In this document: piece after piece, positions 34,650-43,691 of the stretch | How the letters are laid out: every line of letters begins with the position of its first letter | How positions within the stretch are numbered: the stretch's first letter is position 1 | Source of the DNA: Litorivivens sp041624475 | Lineage (GTDB): Bacteria; Pseudomonadota; Gammaproteobacteria; Pseudomonadales; Spongiibacteraceae | DNA length: 64,000 nt | Direction of reading: 5' to 3' | Assembly: GCF_041624475.1 (NCBI RefSeq) | Contig: NZ_JBFJUX010000007.1 | Location: 101,700-165,699 of the forward strand | The notes under the pieces: generated by a model | Told to the model about the DNA's origin: nothing | The model's input: the letters and a program-made list of their open reading frames with translations, nothing else | The model's database searches: none | Program-made: the position numbers and the translations under genes

Positions 34650-36605
34650 TTAATAAAAGTGGTAGTCGGCGGGATTGGGCTGCTTGGTCATGCGCCAGTA
34701 ATCAATAATTCTAAACGGCAGGTTGGCGGTAATACGGCCCTGCTCATTTTTGTACCAGCTGTTGACGCCGGGCCAGCCCCAGGCGGCGCCTTCGTTAGCA
34801 GCATCCACTCGCTTGTTGTAGTCGTCATGAATATCCCGGCGGCAATCCATGGCTTCTTTGCCGGTTTCAAACAATAGTTTGAAACTGCGCAGTATATAGT
34901 TCACCTGTGATTCGGCGTTGTGGGCAATACTGCCAGCCACCACAAGGTTGGTATTGGGCCCATAGATGCAAAACAGATTGGGAAAGTTAGGTACGGTGAT
35001 GCCCAGATAGGCGCGACCATTGTTGCCTTCCCACTGTTCATTGAGGTCAATGCCATTGCGGCCGGTGATCTTCATTGGGAATAGAAAACGGTCGGCGTGA
35101 AAACCGGTGGCGCAGACAATGGCATCTACCTCGTGCAGCCTGCCGTCGCTAGTAACAATGCCGTTTGCCATGACTTTTTCAATTCCGTCGGTAATCAAAT
35201 CGACATTGTCCTGCTGCAGGGCCTGCAGGTAACAGCCGTTGTCCTGCAAAATCCGTTTACCGAAGGGTGGATAGTCTGGCAGGACCTTGGCGATCAGCTC
35301 CGGGTCGTCGACCTGTGACTTGATCCACTCGGTGAGCACAATGCGCATATCTTCATTGGAGGCACTGACTGAGAGCGGGCTGTTCCACGTCGGGTCGACC
35401 TGTGTTTTGGCAAAAACCCCTTCGGTGGCTGTGTAGAACAGCCAGAAGCGATACCACTTAGAGTAGTAGGGTAGTTTTTTCAGTGCCCAGCGCTGGGCTT
35501 CGGTCACCGGTGAGTGATATTCCAGATTGGGAAACATCCAGGCGGGGGAGCGCTGAAAAACCAGTAGCGGTGAACCCGCCTTTGCCATTTCCGGAATAAT
35601 CTGTAGAGCGCTGGCTCCACAACCGATTACCGCTACGCGCTTGCCTGAGAGATCGCAGCCTTTCGGCCAGGCGCCGGAGTGAATGACCGGCCCGGAAAAA
35701 CTGTCCAGCCCATCGATGGCAGGCAGTTTGGGGCGGTTGAGTTGTCCGACCGCGCTAATGACTGCACAGGCTTCCATGTGTTCTCGATCACCGTGTGCGT
35801 CGATAGCCGTAACCGTCCAGCGGTTGTTCGCATCATCGTAGACTGCCGATTCCACTTCCGTGTTAAATCGGATTTTATCGCGCACCTTGTATTCATCGGC
35901 GCAGTGCTCGTAGTAGTCGTGAATCTCCTTGGCCTTGGGGTAGTGGCTGCTCCAGTCGTGGTTGGGTTCAAAGGAATAGCTGTAACTGTGGCCCTGAACG
36001 TCCACGCGGCAGCCAGGGTAGCGGTTCTCGTACCAGGTGCCGCCGATGGCCGGATTCTTTTCGATAATCCTGCAGGGAATACCCGCTTCATCGAGCCGAA
36101 TGGCCGCCAGCAGGCCGCCCATGCCCGCGCCAATAATAACGACCGGAAAGTTGGCTGCTCGCGCCTTCAATTTTGCGTTATCAAACTCAACGGCGCGATG
36201 GTCAACGCCATCAATGGCAATCTCTTCCTTGATAAATTCACGGTAGTCGCCCTCGATATGCTGGCCGCTCATAAAGTCGAGCATATCGTTGATTACACTC
36301 TCAGATAGGACTGGCAGTTCGCAGCCGCGTTCACGATAGGTGCGGATGGCCTTCAGCGCGTGGGCGCGGATCTCGGCGCCCTGCTTAAGGGTCAGACTGC
36401 CGTCTTCGAGCGGTTCAGTTTGTGTTGAGGCTTCCACCACGTCCATGACGCGGGGGCGAAGATTGCTTTTGAGCAGGTCAGTGTTGCCTGTCATATGAAC
36501 GATAGACATGATCAGTGCGGGTGGACTGAGTTCTTCCAGTGCACGGGCGATAAAGTCTTCGTCTTCGGTTATGGGGTCCACTCGGGCTTCAAGGTTTTTG
36601 TTCAT
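34650..36605 (-). CDS. HAPMO-like Baeyer-Villiger/flavin monooxygenase
   Basis: An FAD- and NADPH-dependent monooxygenase of 651 residues. The FAD loop is VVIIGAGMGGLLAA (155-168), the NADPH loop VAVIGCGASA (324-333), and between them FSGPVIHSGAWP (303-314) fits the type I Baeyer-Villiger fingerprint FxGxxxHxxxW. About 145 residues precede the FAD domain, the architecture of 4-hydroxyacetophenone monooxygenase. It would insert oxygen next to a ketone; the natural ketone is unknown. The gene begins 260 bases from the cytochrome b561 gene. Confidence 0.9.
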   Translation of the reverse strand: MNKNLEARVDPITEDEDFIARALEELSPPALIMSIVHMTGNTDLLKSNLRPRVMDVVEASTQTEPLEDGSLTLKQGAEIRAHALKAIRTYRERGCELPVLSESVINDMLDFMSGQHIEGDYREFIKEEIAIDGVDHRAVEFDNAKLKARAANFPVVIIGAGMGGLLAAIRLDEAGIPCRIIEKNPAIGGTWYENRYPGCRVDVQGHSYSYSFEPNHDWSSHYPKAKEIHDYYEHCADEYKVRDKIRFNTEVESAVYDDANNRWTVTAIDAHGDREHMEACAVISAVGQLNRPKLPAIDGLDSFSGPVIHSGAWPKGCDLSGKRVAVIGCGASALQIIPEMAKAGSPLLVFQRSPAWMFPNLEYHSPVTEAQRWALKKLPYYSKWYRFWLFYTATEGVFAKTQVDPTWNSPLSVSASNEDMRIVLTEWIKSQVDDPELIAKVLPDYPPFGKRILQDNGCYLQALQQDNVDLITDGIEKVMANGIVTSDGRLHEVDAIVCATGFHADRFLFPMKITGRNGIDLNEQWEGNNGRAYLGITVPNFPNLFCIYGPNTNLVVAGSIAHNAESQVNYILRSFKLLFETGKEAMDCRRDIHDDYNKRVDAANEGAAWGWPGVNSWYKNEQGRITANLPFRIIDYWRMTKQPNPADYHFY

Positions 36606-36865
36606 GCGTATGTGCTCAGAATAATGATATTGCGGTGCGCTGTGATTCTTTGGTAATCAGGCTTTCCTGTAGGGGTGAAGAAGCATGGGAAAGCCGGGTG
36701 TCCACTGCCTGCACGGGAGATGTCCTCCGGTATCTTAAGGCTGTTACTCTGCGTCAGATACCAGAGTGGGCTCAGGCCGAAGACAATTCATCCTCCATAT
36801 TGACTATAGTGCGAATTTTGTCAGAAATTTCATGTCAGTGTGGAGTATGGGGATATGGCAGCGCG

Positions 36866-38125
36866 CTATGGGTTCTGCCGAGTCGCAAGTGCGTTCACCT
36901 GAATCCTGATCTCGCGTGAGACCCATTCGCCATTGGGGTCAGACTCCATTCCCATGTCTACCTCCGCCCGGTCGAGTACCAGCTCGCCGTATATGCGCAG
37001 TGTATCGCCGCTTTGTTCCAGCGTTAGCGGCGCCATAGCCACGGGGTGGTGCTTGATGGTCAGGGTGCCGGGCAGGGCGTAGCGATTGTCACCCAAGGCA
37101 TCGGCAGTGTTTGCCGTATAGGTAGCAAAGGGATAAACGCTCGCGTTAAACCACTCTTCCTGGGGCAGGGTGCGATCGTGCATGGGCGCGCCATCGGTGG
37201 CGGATGCGGTGTCTATCACCACAGCAATTGCCGGTGTGCCGGTGGCGTTGTCAAAACGCAGTTCTGCCTGCCAGCGGGTGAACTTTCCCTTAAACGCCTT
37301 TCCGGCATGGGTACCGGAAAAATGTATATGGCTCTCGCCGGAGAGCAGCAGCCAGTGTGGTAACCCGGTGGGAAAATCTTCTGTTAGTTCCGCGAGTGCC
37401 TGTTCCGCCGACGAGGCATCCTGTTCGGGAGCGTCGCCAGAAAGGCTCAAGCCAATAGCGAGCAAAGCGGCAAGGCTCAGTGTCGCCGCAGCCGCTGTGA
37501 GAGGTCGCGTTTTTGCCTGATATGGCTGGGGAGTGGCTTTCGCCAGCGCCGGAATCATGTGGGTGAGCACGGCGTCTTTCAAGACTAGATGATGGCGCAG
37601 TGCGGCGCCAATATGCAGCGCCAGCAGCAGGGTAAAGGCCCAGCTTAAATATTCGTGGGCGGGTAATATCCAACTTGCCAAAAACTCCCGGGTTTCTGGA
37701 GACAGGGTATTCAGGGCCAGCAAGTGCGGCACTTCAAACAAGCCAAACCATACGGTGGGTACGTTCAGCGGATTGTCGCCGCGCCACTGGGTTGAAACGT
37801 AGAGCCAGCCACTCAGGGGAATGCCAATCATCAGCCCGTAGAAAGCTATGTGGGTAAGCCGTGCGACAAGCTGCTCCCAGCGAGCGGTGGCCTCGGGCAG
37901 TGGTGGGGCGGGATGCAGCAGGCGCCAGCCCAAGCGCAGCAAGCTCAGTACAAGGATCAACAGACCAAGCGACTTATGCCGTTGAAAAACATTGGTGGCG
38001 AGATTTTGGGTGGCGTCATCGTTCAGGGCGTCACCCATCCACCAGCCAAAGCCCAGGTTAATTAGAATGCAGACAGCGATCACCCAATGCAGGGTGATCG
38101 CAATAGCGTTGTAGCGGTAGCTCAT
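36866..38125 (-). CDS. Cytochrome b561-YceI fusion protein
   Basis: A 419-residue two-part protein. Residues 1-200 form a four-helix diheme cytochrome b561 of the bacterial CybB type, with haem histidine candidates in AITLHWVIA, FQRHKSLG, LTHIAFYG and ALHIGAALRHH. A linker with one more membrane segment (LSLAALLAIGLSL, near 215) leads to a periplasmic YceI lipocalin-like domain (FSGTHAGKAFKGKFTRWQAE, EEWFNASVYPFATYTA). YceI proteins bind isoprenoid quinones or related lipids. It touches the next YceI gene: its ATG lies immediately after that gene's stop. Confidence 0.9.
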   Translation of the reverse strand: MSYRYNAIAITLHWVIAVCILINLGFGWWMGDALNDDATQNLATNVFQRHKSLGLLILVLSLLRLGWRLLHPAPPLPEATARWEQLVARLTHIAFYGLMIGIPLSGWLYVSTQWRGDNPLNVPTVWFGLFEVPHLLALNTLSPETREFLASWILPAHEYLSWAFTLLLALHIGAALRHHLVLKDAVLTHMIPALAKATPQPYQAKTRPLTAAAATLSLAALLAIGLSLSGDAPEQDASSAEQALAELTEDFPTGLPHWLLLSGESHIHFSGTHAGKAFKGKFTRWQAELRFDNATGTPAIAVVIDTASATDGAPMHDRTLPQEEWFNASVYPFATYTANTADALGDNRYALPGTLTIKHHPVAMAPLTLEQSGDTLRIYGELVLDRAEVDMGMESDPNGEWVSREIRIQVNALATRQNP

Positions 38126-38818
38126 TTATTTGGCTGCTTGCTCTACTACCTGGTGCAGCTCGCCCTCAAAGTTGACGGTAACGGTATCGCTGACCAACGG
38201 GGGGTTAGTCAGATGTGTCATGCCGAACTGGGAGCGTTCAAAGCTGCCGCTTACGGAGAAGCCCAGCGCGCCATAACCAAAGAAGGGGTGCTGTGGCTCC
38301 TGACCAACCAGTGTTGCTTCCAGCTTTACGGGATGGGTTTGCCCCAGCAAGGTCAAATTGCCGTCGATCTCAAGCTTGCCCCCTTTTTTTGCGATGCCTG
38401 TCGAAGTGTAGGTAATGGTGGGGTATTCGCTGGCGTTCAGAAATTTCGGGCTTTGAGTCAGGTCCTCTTCCCAGGTTGTGAAAGGGGATTTTTCGTGCGT
38501 CGCCTGATAATCACCGGTGTAGTCAGTATCGATGGAAGATGCATCGATGGTCACAGTGAGTGACGACTGGCTGATATTGTCCGGATCCAGATCGACCTGA
38601 ATATCATAATCAGTAAAACGCATGATGTAGTTGGCCAGCCCCAGGTGATTAACGCTGAAGGCCAGGGTGGAGTGATAGGGGTCGTGCTTGTATTGGCCTG
38701 CGGGTACCTTCAGTTCGATGGGCGCGGCAGTCGTTTCCTGTTGGGACGATGGGCCGCAGGCGCCGAGCAGCAGGGTGGCAGCCGTTAGTGTGGTGGCAGC
38801 TATAAGGGGTTTAGTCAT
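38126..38818 (-). CDS. YceI-family lipoprotein
   Basis: A 230-residue YceI protein. The signal peptide ends in a lipobox LLGAC at about residues 17-21. The mature part has YHSTLAFSVNHLGLANYIMR, TQSPKFLNASEYPTITYTST and FSVSGSFERSQFGMTH, the recurring YceI strands. It sits directly upstream of the cytochrome b561-YceI gene with no gap, so the two are one operon. A lipid-binding role in the periplasm in partnership with the membrane cytochrome is an inference. Confidence 0.92.
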   Translation of the reverse strand: MTKPLIAATTLTAATLLLGACGPSSQQETTAAPIELKVPAGQYKHDPYHSTLAFSVNHLGLANYIMRFTDYDIQVDLDPDNISQSSLTVTIDASSIDTDYTGDYQATHEKSPFTTWEEDLTQSPKFLNASEYPTITYTSTGIAKKGGKLEIDGNLTLLGQTHPVKLEATLVGQEPQHPFFGYGALGFSVSGSFERSQFGMTHLTNPPLVSDTVTVNFEGELHQVVEQAAK

Positions 38819-38950
38819 TAATATTCCTCCGAGGGTCTGGGTATTGGTTTTATGCCGGTCGCGCTAGTGTCGGCCATAGTGCTCCCCTTCGACAAGCGAT
38901 GTTCTGCACAAGTTCTGCAAAGCGATTTTGCATTAATTATGAACAGCGTG

Positions 38951-38979
38951 TTGACTAATAAACAGGAGCCCCACAAAAT
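38951..38979 (+). promoter_or_regulatory. Probable promoter of the TetR gene
   Basis: TTGACT (five of six to the -35 consensus) and CAAAAT are separated by 17 bases, about 45 bases before the TetR start. Confidence 0.5.
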
Positions 38980-38991
38980 TGCTTAATAGTA

Positions 38992-39003
38992 ATCACCAGT
39001 GAT
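38992..39003. promoter_or_regulatory. Possible TetR operator palindrome
   Basis: ATCAC and GTGAT flank CA between the predicted promoter and the TetR start codon. A position just downstream of the -10 suits autorepression. Confidence 0.35.
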
Positions 39004-39022
39004 GATAATAGGGTAAAGGCTC

Positions 39023-39703
39023 ATGGCGCGAAGAAGGGATAAGGCAGCAACGCGGGAAGCGATACTGGAAGCGGCGCGCACGGTGTTGGCATCAGATGGC
39101 CCGGATGCGCTCAGCCTATCGAAGGTGGCGAACCTGGCGGGTATCAATCGCGGTACGGCCTATCAGCACTTTGAAACTCGTGAACAATTGATCAAGGCGA
39201 CGGTGCAGTGGGTGAGTGATCATCTGTCCAATACAATCTTCGGTGAAGTGGGTGTCGACGAGGCCGGGCATTGGGAAGGTGGTGCGGAAGACCGCCCGCT
39301 TTACGAGGTGGTTGAAGGGCTGGTCGACTTCGCCGTCGATAACCCGGCCCTGTGTCGAATCTGGCTGTTTGAAGTGCTGGCTTCGGACAAGCCCGGCGAG
39401 GACAAATTTTTCCGTCAGTTCAAGGAGTCAACACAGCAGATGGCGAAAGCTGAGGTTGCCAAGGGCGGGATTGATTCGGAAGCTCTGTCGGTTCTTATGC
39501 TGGCCGGTTACTTTCTGTGGCCGGTGTGGGTGGACTCCCATGCCAAGACTAAAAAAGAGCGGGAAAACATGAAAACCCGTATGCGGCAGGAAGTGCTGCG
39601 TTTGTTTTTGCACGGTGTTATCAAAACCGATGACCACCCGCACATTCTCAAGCACGTTCGCGACCGCGAAAAGCAGCGTTCAGATATCAAAGTGAGTTGG
39701 TAA
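39023..39703 (+). CDS. TetR/AcrR-family transcriptional regulator
   Basis: A 226-residue one-component regulator. The N-terminal DNA-binding domain is AAREAILEAARTVLASDG-like (TREAILEAARTVLASDG, 10-26) with ALSLSKVANLAGINRGTAYQHFETREQLI forming the helix-turn-helix. The C-terminal ligand domain has no recognised subfamily. It is divergent from the YceI-cytochrome operon, with 204 bases between starts, making that operon its likely target. Confidence 0.92.
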   Translation: MARRRDKAATREAILEAARTVLASDGPDALSLSKVANLAGINRGTAYQHFETREQLIKATVQWVSDHLSNTIFGEVGVDEAGHWEGGAEDRPLYEVVEGLVDFAVDNPALCRIWLFEVLASDKPGEDKFFRQFKESTQQMAKAEVAKGGIDSEALSVLMLAGYFLWPVWVDSHAKTKKERENMKTRMRQEVLRLFLHGVIKTDDHPHILKHVRDREKQRSDIKVSW

Positions 39704-39782
39704 GGCTTTTTTGCGATAGCTTACGTTTATGCTATGCGGACTCTGTCCGATAACCGGGGAGAAGTTATTTAACTGAGTTGCC

Positions 39783-40907
39783 CTAGCCCAGCGGCGCAAC
39801 ACTTTTCAAAATCAAGCTCACCAACTGGGTCTGCTGGCTGACCCCGGTTTTAGAAAAGATCGATCTCAAGTGCGCGCGCGCGGTATTGCGACTGATATGC
39901 AGGCTGGCGCTGGCGTCGTCCAGACTCAGTCCGTTGGCCAGTGCGGTGGCCAGTCGACTTTCCGCCGGCGTGAGTCCAAACAGCTGGGTAAGTGAAGCCT
40001 GGGGTGCTTCAACACGCGCTGTGGCATCGCTGACAAAGACCGCGATGACCGCTTCCTGGTCGGTTTCCCGGTGGCGCTTAACCGCCAGCGGGCGCACAGT
40101 TAAACCCAGCTGACATTCGCCGCTGTGGTCGTAAACCGGCATGGCCTGGGCGAAAACGGTATCACCGTGCACGCGGGCTTTCAGCGCGGCTTCGATGGCG
40201 ACTTTCAGTTTCTGGGTATCGACGGGGCGTTCCAGTACCAGTTTGCCCGCACTCAGGGATATGCCCCGGTCGGCATCCAGCAGGCGCTCACCCATGGGGT
40301 TGGCCTCTATAAGATGGCCTTTGTCATTCAGGAAAAACGTCGCCACCGATAACTGTGAAACTGCCTGGGCGTAGATTTCTTTTTCACTGCTGACACTTTC
40401 CAGACGGCTGTGGATGCGCAGCGCCCGCTTCAGATGAGGTATCAGGCGATTGAGCAGTGCCCGTTCATCCCGCGTGAAGCCCGGCTCACCCTTGTTTCGC
40501 GTCAAGCGCAGGCTGGCGTCGATATCACTGCCACTGGTCAGTTCCACGCCCGCGATGTGATGAATTCCGAAGGGCTCCATGCTGAGTTGGTAAAACTCGC
40601 TGTTCTGCAGGGCGTCTAAATCAAGGTGTTCGTCGAGGGTGACGGTCACGTTGTCCGGCATATTGACGAAGGGGTCCATACTGTAAAACTGGTCACTGTA
40701 AGGGTTGTCGCCAATTTCACCCTCAAGGCCGGGGATGCCGTCGGCCAGAATTACCCCGCGCTCCTGCTCGTTGGGCAGGCGCAGCATCAGCACAATGCCC
40801 TGGGCCTTCAAGGCGAGGCGCAAAGTCTTGAGACAGTCAGACCAGACCGGTTCACTGAGCGGAGCATCATAAATGGCTTCAATCAGGGCGTGTTCGCTTT
40901 TATCCAT
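39783..40907 (-). CDS. LuxR-family regulator with PAS-like sensor region
   Basis: A 374-residue regulator. The C-terminal 60 residues (LTPAESRLATALANGLSLDD, ISRNTARAHLRSIFSKTGVS) are a LuxR-type helix-turn-helix. The first 300 residues have a PAS-like segment (ATFFLNDKGHLIEANPMGERLL). It is divergent from the first of two SDR genes with 127 bases between starts. An exact 11-base motif lies upstream of both SDR genes and may be its operator. Confidence 0.88.
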   Translation of the reverse strand: MDKSEHALIEAIYDAPLSEPVWSDCLKTLRLALKAQGIVLMLRLPNEQERGVILADGIPGLEGEIGDNPYSDQFYSMDPFVNMPDNVTVTLDEHLDLDALQNSEFYQLSMEPFGIHHIAGVELTSGSDIDASLRLTRNKGEPGFTRDERALLNRLIPHLKRALRIHSRLESVSSEKEIYAQAVSQLSVATFFLNDKGHLIEANPMGERLLDADRGISLSAGKLVLERPVDTQKLKVAIEAALKARVHGDTVFAQAMPVYDHSGECQLGLTVRPLAVKRHRETDQEAVIAVFVSDATARVEAPQASLTQLFGLTPAESRLATALANGLSLDDASASLHISRNTARAHLRSIFSKTGVSQQTQLVSLILKSVAPLG

Positions 40908-40968
40908 GCTGTTATCTGCGAGCCGTTTTGCCCCATGCTACAGGAAAGCGTTTGATCGCTGATAGTCC

Positions 40969-40979
40969 GGGCAGACGAT
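40969..40979 (+). promoter_or_regulatory. Shared 11-base motif upstream of the first SDR gene
   Basis: GGGCAGACGAT, 55 bases before the start codon of the first SDR gene. An identical copy lies upstream of the second SDR gene. The neighbouring LuxR regulator is a candidate binder. Confidence 0.45.
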
Positions 40980-41034
40980 GCTAGCACTTGGGGCTTCTGC
41001 GATAACGGGCATATCAGATTGAGAGGATTGATCC

Positions 41035-41853
41035 ATGAATGAGTTTGCAGGCAAGGTGGCCGTAGTGACAGGTGCCGCCAGCGGTATCGGTGAGGGGCTG
41101 GCGCGGCATTGTGCGGGCGAGGGTATGAAGGTGGTGCTGGCGGACGTGAACGACGAGCGAGTGGAAGCGCTGGCCAGCGAGCTGGGGGCGGTGTGGCGTA
41201 AAACCGACGTATCAAAGGCGGAGGAGCTCGAGGCCCTGGCGGACTTTGCCTTCGACCAGTTCGGGCAGGTCGATCTGTTGTTCAACAATGCCGGCGTGCT
41301 GATCAGTGGCACTACCTGGGAGGTGCCCTTGAAGGACTGGCGCTGGATTCTCGATATTAACCTGATGGGCGTGCTGCACGGCGTGCAGGCTTTTGTGCCG
41401 CGAATGCTGGCACAGGGGACAGCGGGCCATATCGTTAATACGTCGTCGCTGGCGGGCCTGTTGGCAGCGCCCTTGATGGGCCCCTATACCGTCGGCAAGC
41501 AGGCGGTGTTGGCGCTGACCGAAACCCTCCACTACGAGTTGCAGCAGAGCCCCATTGGCGTTTCCGCGCTGTGCCCCGGCCCCATTGCTACTGCAATAGC
41601 GGCCTCTGGCGAGGGCCGCGACGCCCAGGCCGAACAGAGTGAGGGCCAGAAACAGCTGATGCAGTTTTTGAACGACGGTATCAGTCAGGGCATGTCGCCC
41701 GCTGCCTGTGCCGAGCTGGTTTTCGATGCCATTCGCAAAGACCAGTTCTGGATTTTTACCCACGAGGATTTCAAGCCCGAATACCGGCGCCGTATTGATG
41801 AGCTGATAGCCAATTGCAACCCCAGCTACGAGCAGTACACCGTCGATGAGTAA
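41035..41853 (+). CDS. Short-chain dehydrogenase/reductase
   Basis: A classical SDR of 272 residues. The cofactor motif TGAASGIGEG is at 12-21, NNAGVLI near 85, and the catalytic Ser and Tyr-x3-Lys are in NTSSLAGLLAA and GPYTVGKQAV. An aspartate after the second strand (VVLADVNDE) suggests NAD preference. GAGAGGA upstream supports the start. The C-terminus is about 20 residues longer than a minimal SDR. It probably oxidises an alcohol; the substrate is unknown. Confidence 0.9.
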   Translation: MNEFAGKVAVVTGAASGIGEGLARHCAGEGMKVVLADVNDERVEALASELGAVWRKTDVSKAEELEALADFAFDQFGQVDLLFNNAGVLISGTTWEVPLKDWRWILDINLMGVLHGVQAFVPRMLAQGTAGHIVNTSSLAGLLAAPLMGPYTVGKQAVLALTETLHYELQQSPIGVSALCPGPIATAIAASGEGRDAQAEQSEGQKQLMQFLNDGISQGMSPAACAELVFDAIRKDQFWIFTHEDFKPEYRRRIDELIANCNPSYEQYTVDE

Positions 41854-41892
41854 TCGTTAATGGTGTGCTCGCAGGGGCGGGTGCTAATCTCA

Positions 41893-41903
41893 GGGCAGAC
41901 GAT
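41893..41903 (+). promoter_or_regulatory. Shared 11-base motif upstream of the second SDR gene
   Basis: Exact copy of GGGCAGACGAT, 30 bases before the start of the second SDR gene. It is followed by TATCTA, which could serve as a -10 element. Confidence 0.45.
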
Positions 41904-41933
41904 TATCTAACTGACAAAACATAACAAGGCGGT

Positions 41934-42701
41934 ATGACTATGGGTATCTATGCCATGACAGGCGGCGCCACCGGCATCGGCGCGGCGATCAAACAGCAAC
42001 TTCGCGGTGAAGGGCACACGGTCATTGTGGTGGATATCAAGGACGCGGATATCATTGCGGACCTTTCTACGACGGAAGGACGTCAGGCCGCTGTCGACGG
42101 TATTCGTGCCGCAGCGCCCGAGGGCCTCGATGGCTTTGTGCCCTGCGCTGGGCTGGGGCCGGCGGCGCGCCCTTATTCCCTGATTACTCGTGTGAATTAC
42201 TTTGGCGCGGTGGCGACCACCGAAGGCGTGCTCGACCTGCTCGCTAAGCGCAAGGGCAGTATTGTCATGATTTCGTCAAACTCGGCGCCTATGCTTCCGG
42301 ACGACGAGTATACCGAGCTGCTGCTGGCCGGTGATGAAGCGGGCGCCTGCGAATTTATCGATAAAAAGGACGCCAATCACGCCTATGCAGGCAGCAAGCG
42401 GGCCGTGAGCCAGTGGTTGCGCCAGAAAGCGCCGGAATATGCGGCTCAGCGAATTCGCCTGAACGCAGTGGCGCCCGGGATTACCCAGACACCGCTGGTT
42501 GACGCCTCCCACGCTGACCCGGAAGTGGGCGAAGCAATGAAGGCCTTTGCTGCCAGCGTCCCATTTGGCCGGGTGGGGGACCCGAAAGATATTGCCGAAG
42601 CGGTGTGTTTTCTGTTGAGTGAGCGAGCCAGTTTTGTCACCGGCTCCATCCTGTTTGTGGATGGCGGTCACGATGCGATGCTGCGTGCGAAACAGTTCTA
42701 G
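41934..42701 (+). CDS. SDR, 3-alpha-hydroxysteroid dehydrogenase/carbonyl reductase-like
   Basis: A 255-residue SDR. TGGATGIGAA is the cofactor loop. DIKDADIIADLSTTEGRQAA, CAGLGP and VNYFGA match the Comamonas 3-alpha-hydroxysteroid dehydrogenase/carbonyl reductase pattern, as do the insert before the catalytic YAGSK and the end VDGGHDAMLRAKQF. The catalytic residues are Ser in MISSNSAP and the Tyr/Lys of HAYAGSKRAV. AAGGCGG eight bases upstream supports the start. It may act on steroids or other carbonyls; function is by similarity. Confidence 0.88.
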   Translation: MTMGIYAMTGGATGIGAAIKQQLRGEGHTVIVVDIKDADIIADLSTTEGRQAAVDGIRAAAPEGLDGFVPCAGLGPAARPYSLITRVNYFGAVATTEGVLDLLAKRKGSIVMISSNSAPMLPDDEYTELLLAGDEAGACEFIDKKDANHAYAGSKRAVSQWLRQKAPEYAAQRIRLNAVAPGITQTPLVDASHADPEVGEAMKAFAASVPFGRVGDPKDIAEAVCFLLSERASFVTGSILFVDGGHDAMLRAKQF

Positions 42702-42730
42702 CGGGGGCTTCATAACTCTGGAGAATTGAC

Positions 42731-42754
42731 GTAGCCTCGCGGCTGTTTCCTTTT
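42731..42754 (+). terminator. Possible terminator after the SDR gene
   Basis: AGCC, TCGC and GGCT form a short hairpin followed by GTTTCCTTTT, 30 bases after the SDR stop. The stem is only four Watson-Crick pairs plus wobbles. Confidence 0.35.
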
Positions 42755-42784
42755 CAGCTTTTTGGTTATTGCACAGGGCTGCGC

Positions 42785-43660
42785 ATGTTCGCCACCATTA
42801 CACCGGTTATCGTCCCGATCATTGTCTGCATCGTGCTGGGCATCTGGTGGGGGCGCAGCCAGCCCAGCTTTCCCAATGCCTTTGTCGGTGACCTGGTGAT
42901 GAAAATCGGCGCGCCAGCGCTGATTATCGGCACCCTGGGTACGACGGAACTGCAGCTGAAAGCTTTGCTGGATGTGATTGTTGCGGCGCTGGTGCTGATG
43001 GCTATTACCGCGGTCTTTGCCGTGGTGGTCTGTCTGCTGTGCCGCTGGCCCCTGCGCGATATCGGCATCCCGCTGGTGGTTGGCAATTCCGGCAATATGG
43101 GCTTGCCCCTGTGTCTGTTTGCCTTTGGCCCGGAGGGGCTTGCCCTGTCGCTGGGCGTGTTTGTCCTGTTCAGTTTGACCCACTTCACCCTGGGTAGCGC
43201 GCTATTGGCGGCTGAAATGCCTGGCCGGGCGCTGCTGAAATCGCCGGTTGTGTGGTCGGGTTTGCTGGCCGTTCTCCTGGTGGCCGTAGATTTTCAGTTT
43301 CCGTTAACCCTCAGCAATACCCTGAACTTGCTGGGTGGGATGGCTATTCCGCTGATGCTGCTGACGCTGGGAGTGTCGCTGGTTGGCTTAAAGCTGAAAG
43401 ATGTGGCAACGGCCGTAGCCATGGGCTGTGCCCGTATTGTCGTGTCCGTCGCGGCGGGGGTTTTGACGGTGGCCTTGCTGGATCTGGAGGGCGTGCTGCG
43501 GGGCGTGATTTTATTGCAGGCAGCGACACCGGCTGCGGTATTCAACTACCTGCTGGCGCAGCAGTACCGGCGCAGCCCGGAAGCAGTGGCAGGCCTGGTG
43601 ATGGCCTCGACGCTGATCAGTTTTGCGACCATTCCCCTGGTGTTGGTTTTTTTAATATAG
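42785..43660 (+). CDS. AEC-family transporter (auxin efflux carrier type)
   Basis: A 291-residue membrane protein with about ten hydrophobic segments, matching bacterial AEC transporters. Markers are FVGDLVMKIGAPALIIGTL near 32-50, VVGNSGNMGLPLCLFAFG near 98-115 and the C-terminal ATPAAVFNYLLAQQYRRSPE near 248-267. AEC carriers export small organic acids or malonate-like ions; substrate unknown here. The second SDR gene lies 83 bases upstream, with a possible terminator between. Confidence 0.9.
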   Translation: MFATITPVIVPIIVCIVLGIWWGRSQPSFPNAFVGDLVMKIGAPALIIGTLGTTELQLKALLDVIVAALVLMAITAVFAVVVCLLCRWPLRDIGIPLVVGNSGNMGLPLCLFAFGPEGLALSLGVFVLFSLTHFTLGSALLAAEMPGRALLKSPVVWSGLLAVLLVAVDFQFPLTLSNTLNLLGGMAIPLMLLTLGVSLVGLKLKDVATAVAMGCARIVVSVAAGVLTVALLDLEGVLRGVILLQAATPAAVFNYLLAQQYRRSPEAVAGLVMASTLISFATIPLVLVFLI

Positions 43661-43691
43661 GGTGTTTGCCTTCCCTGTATAGCGGGTAGTG

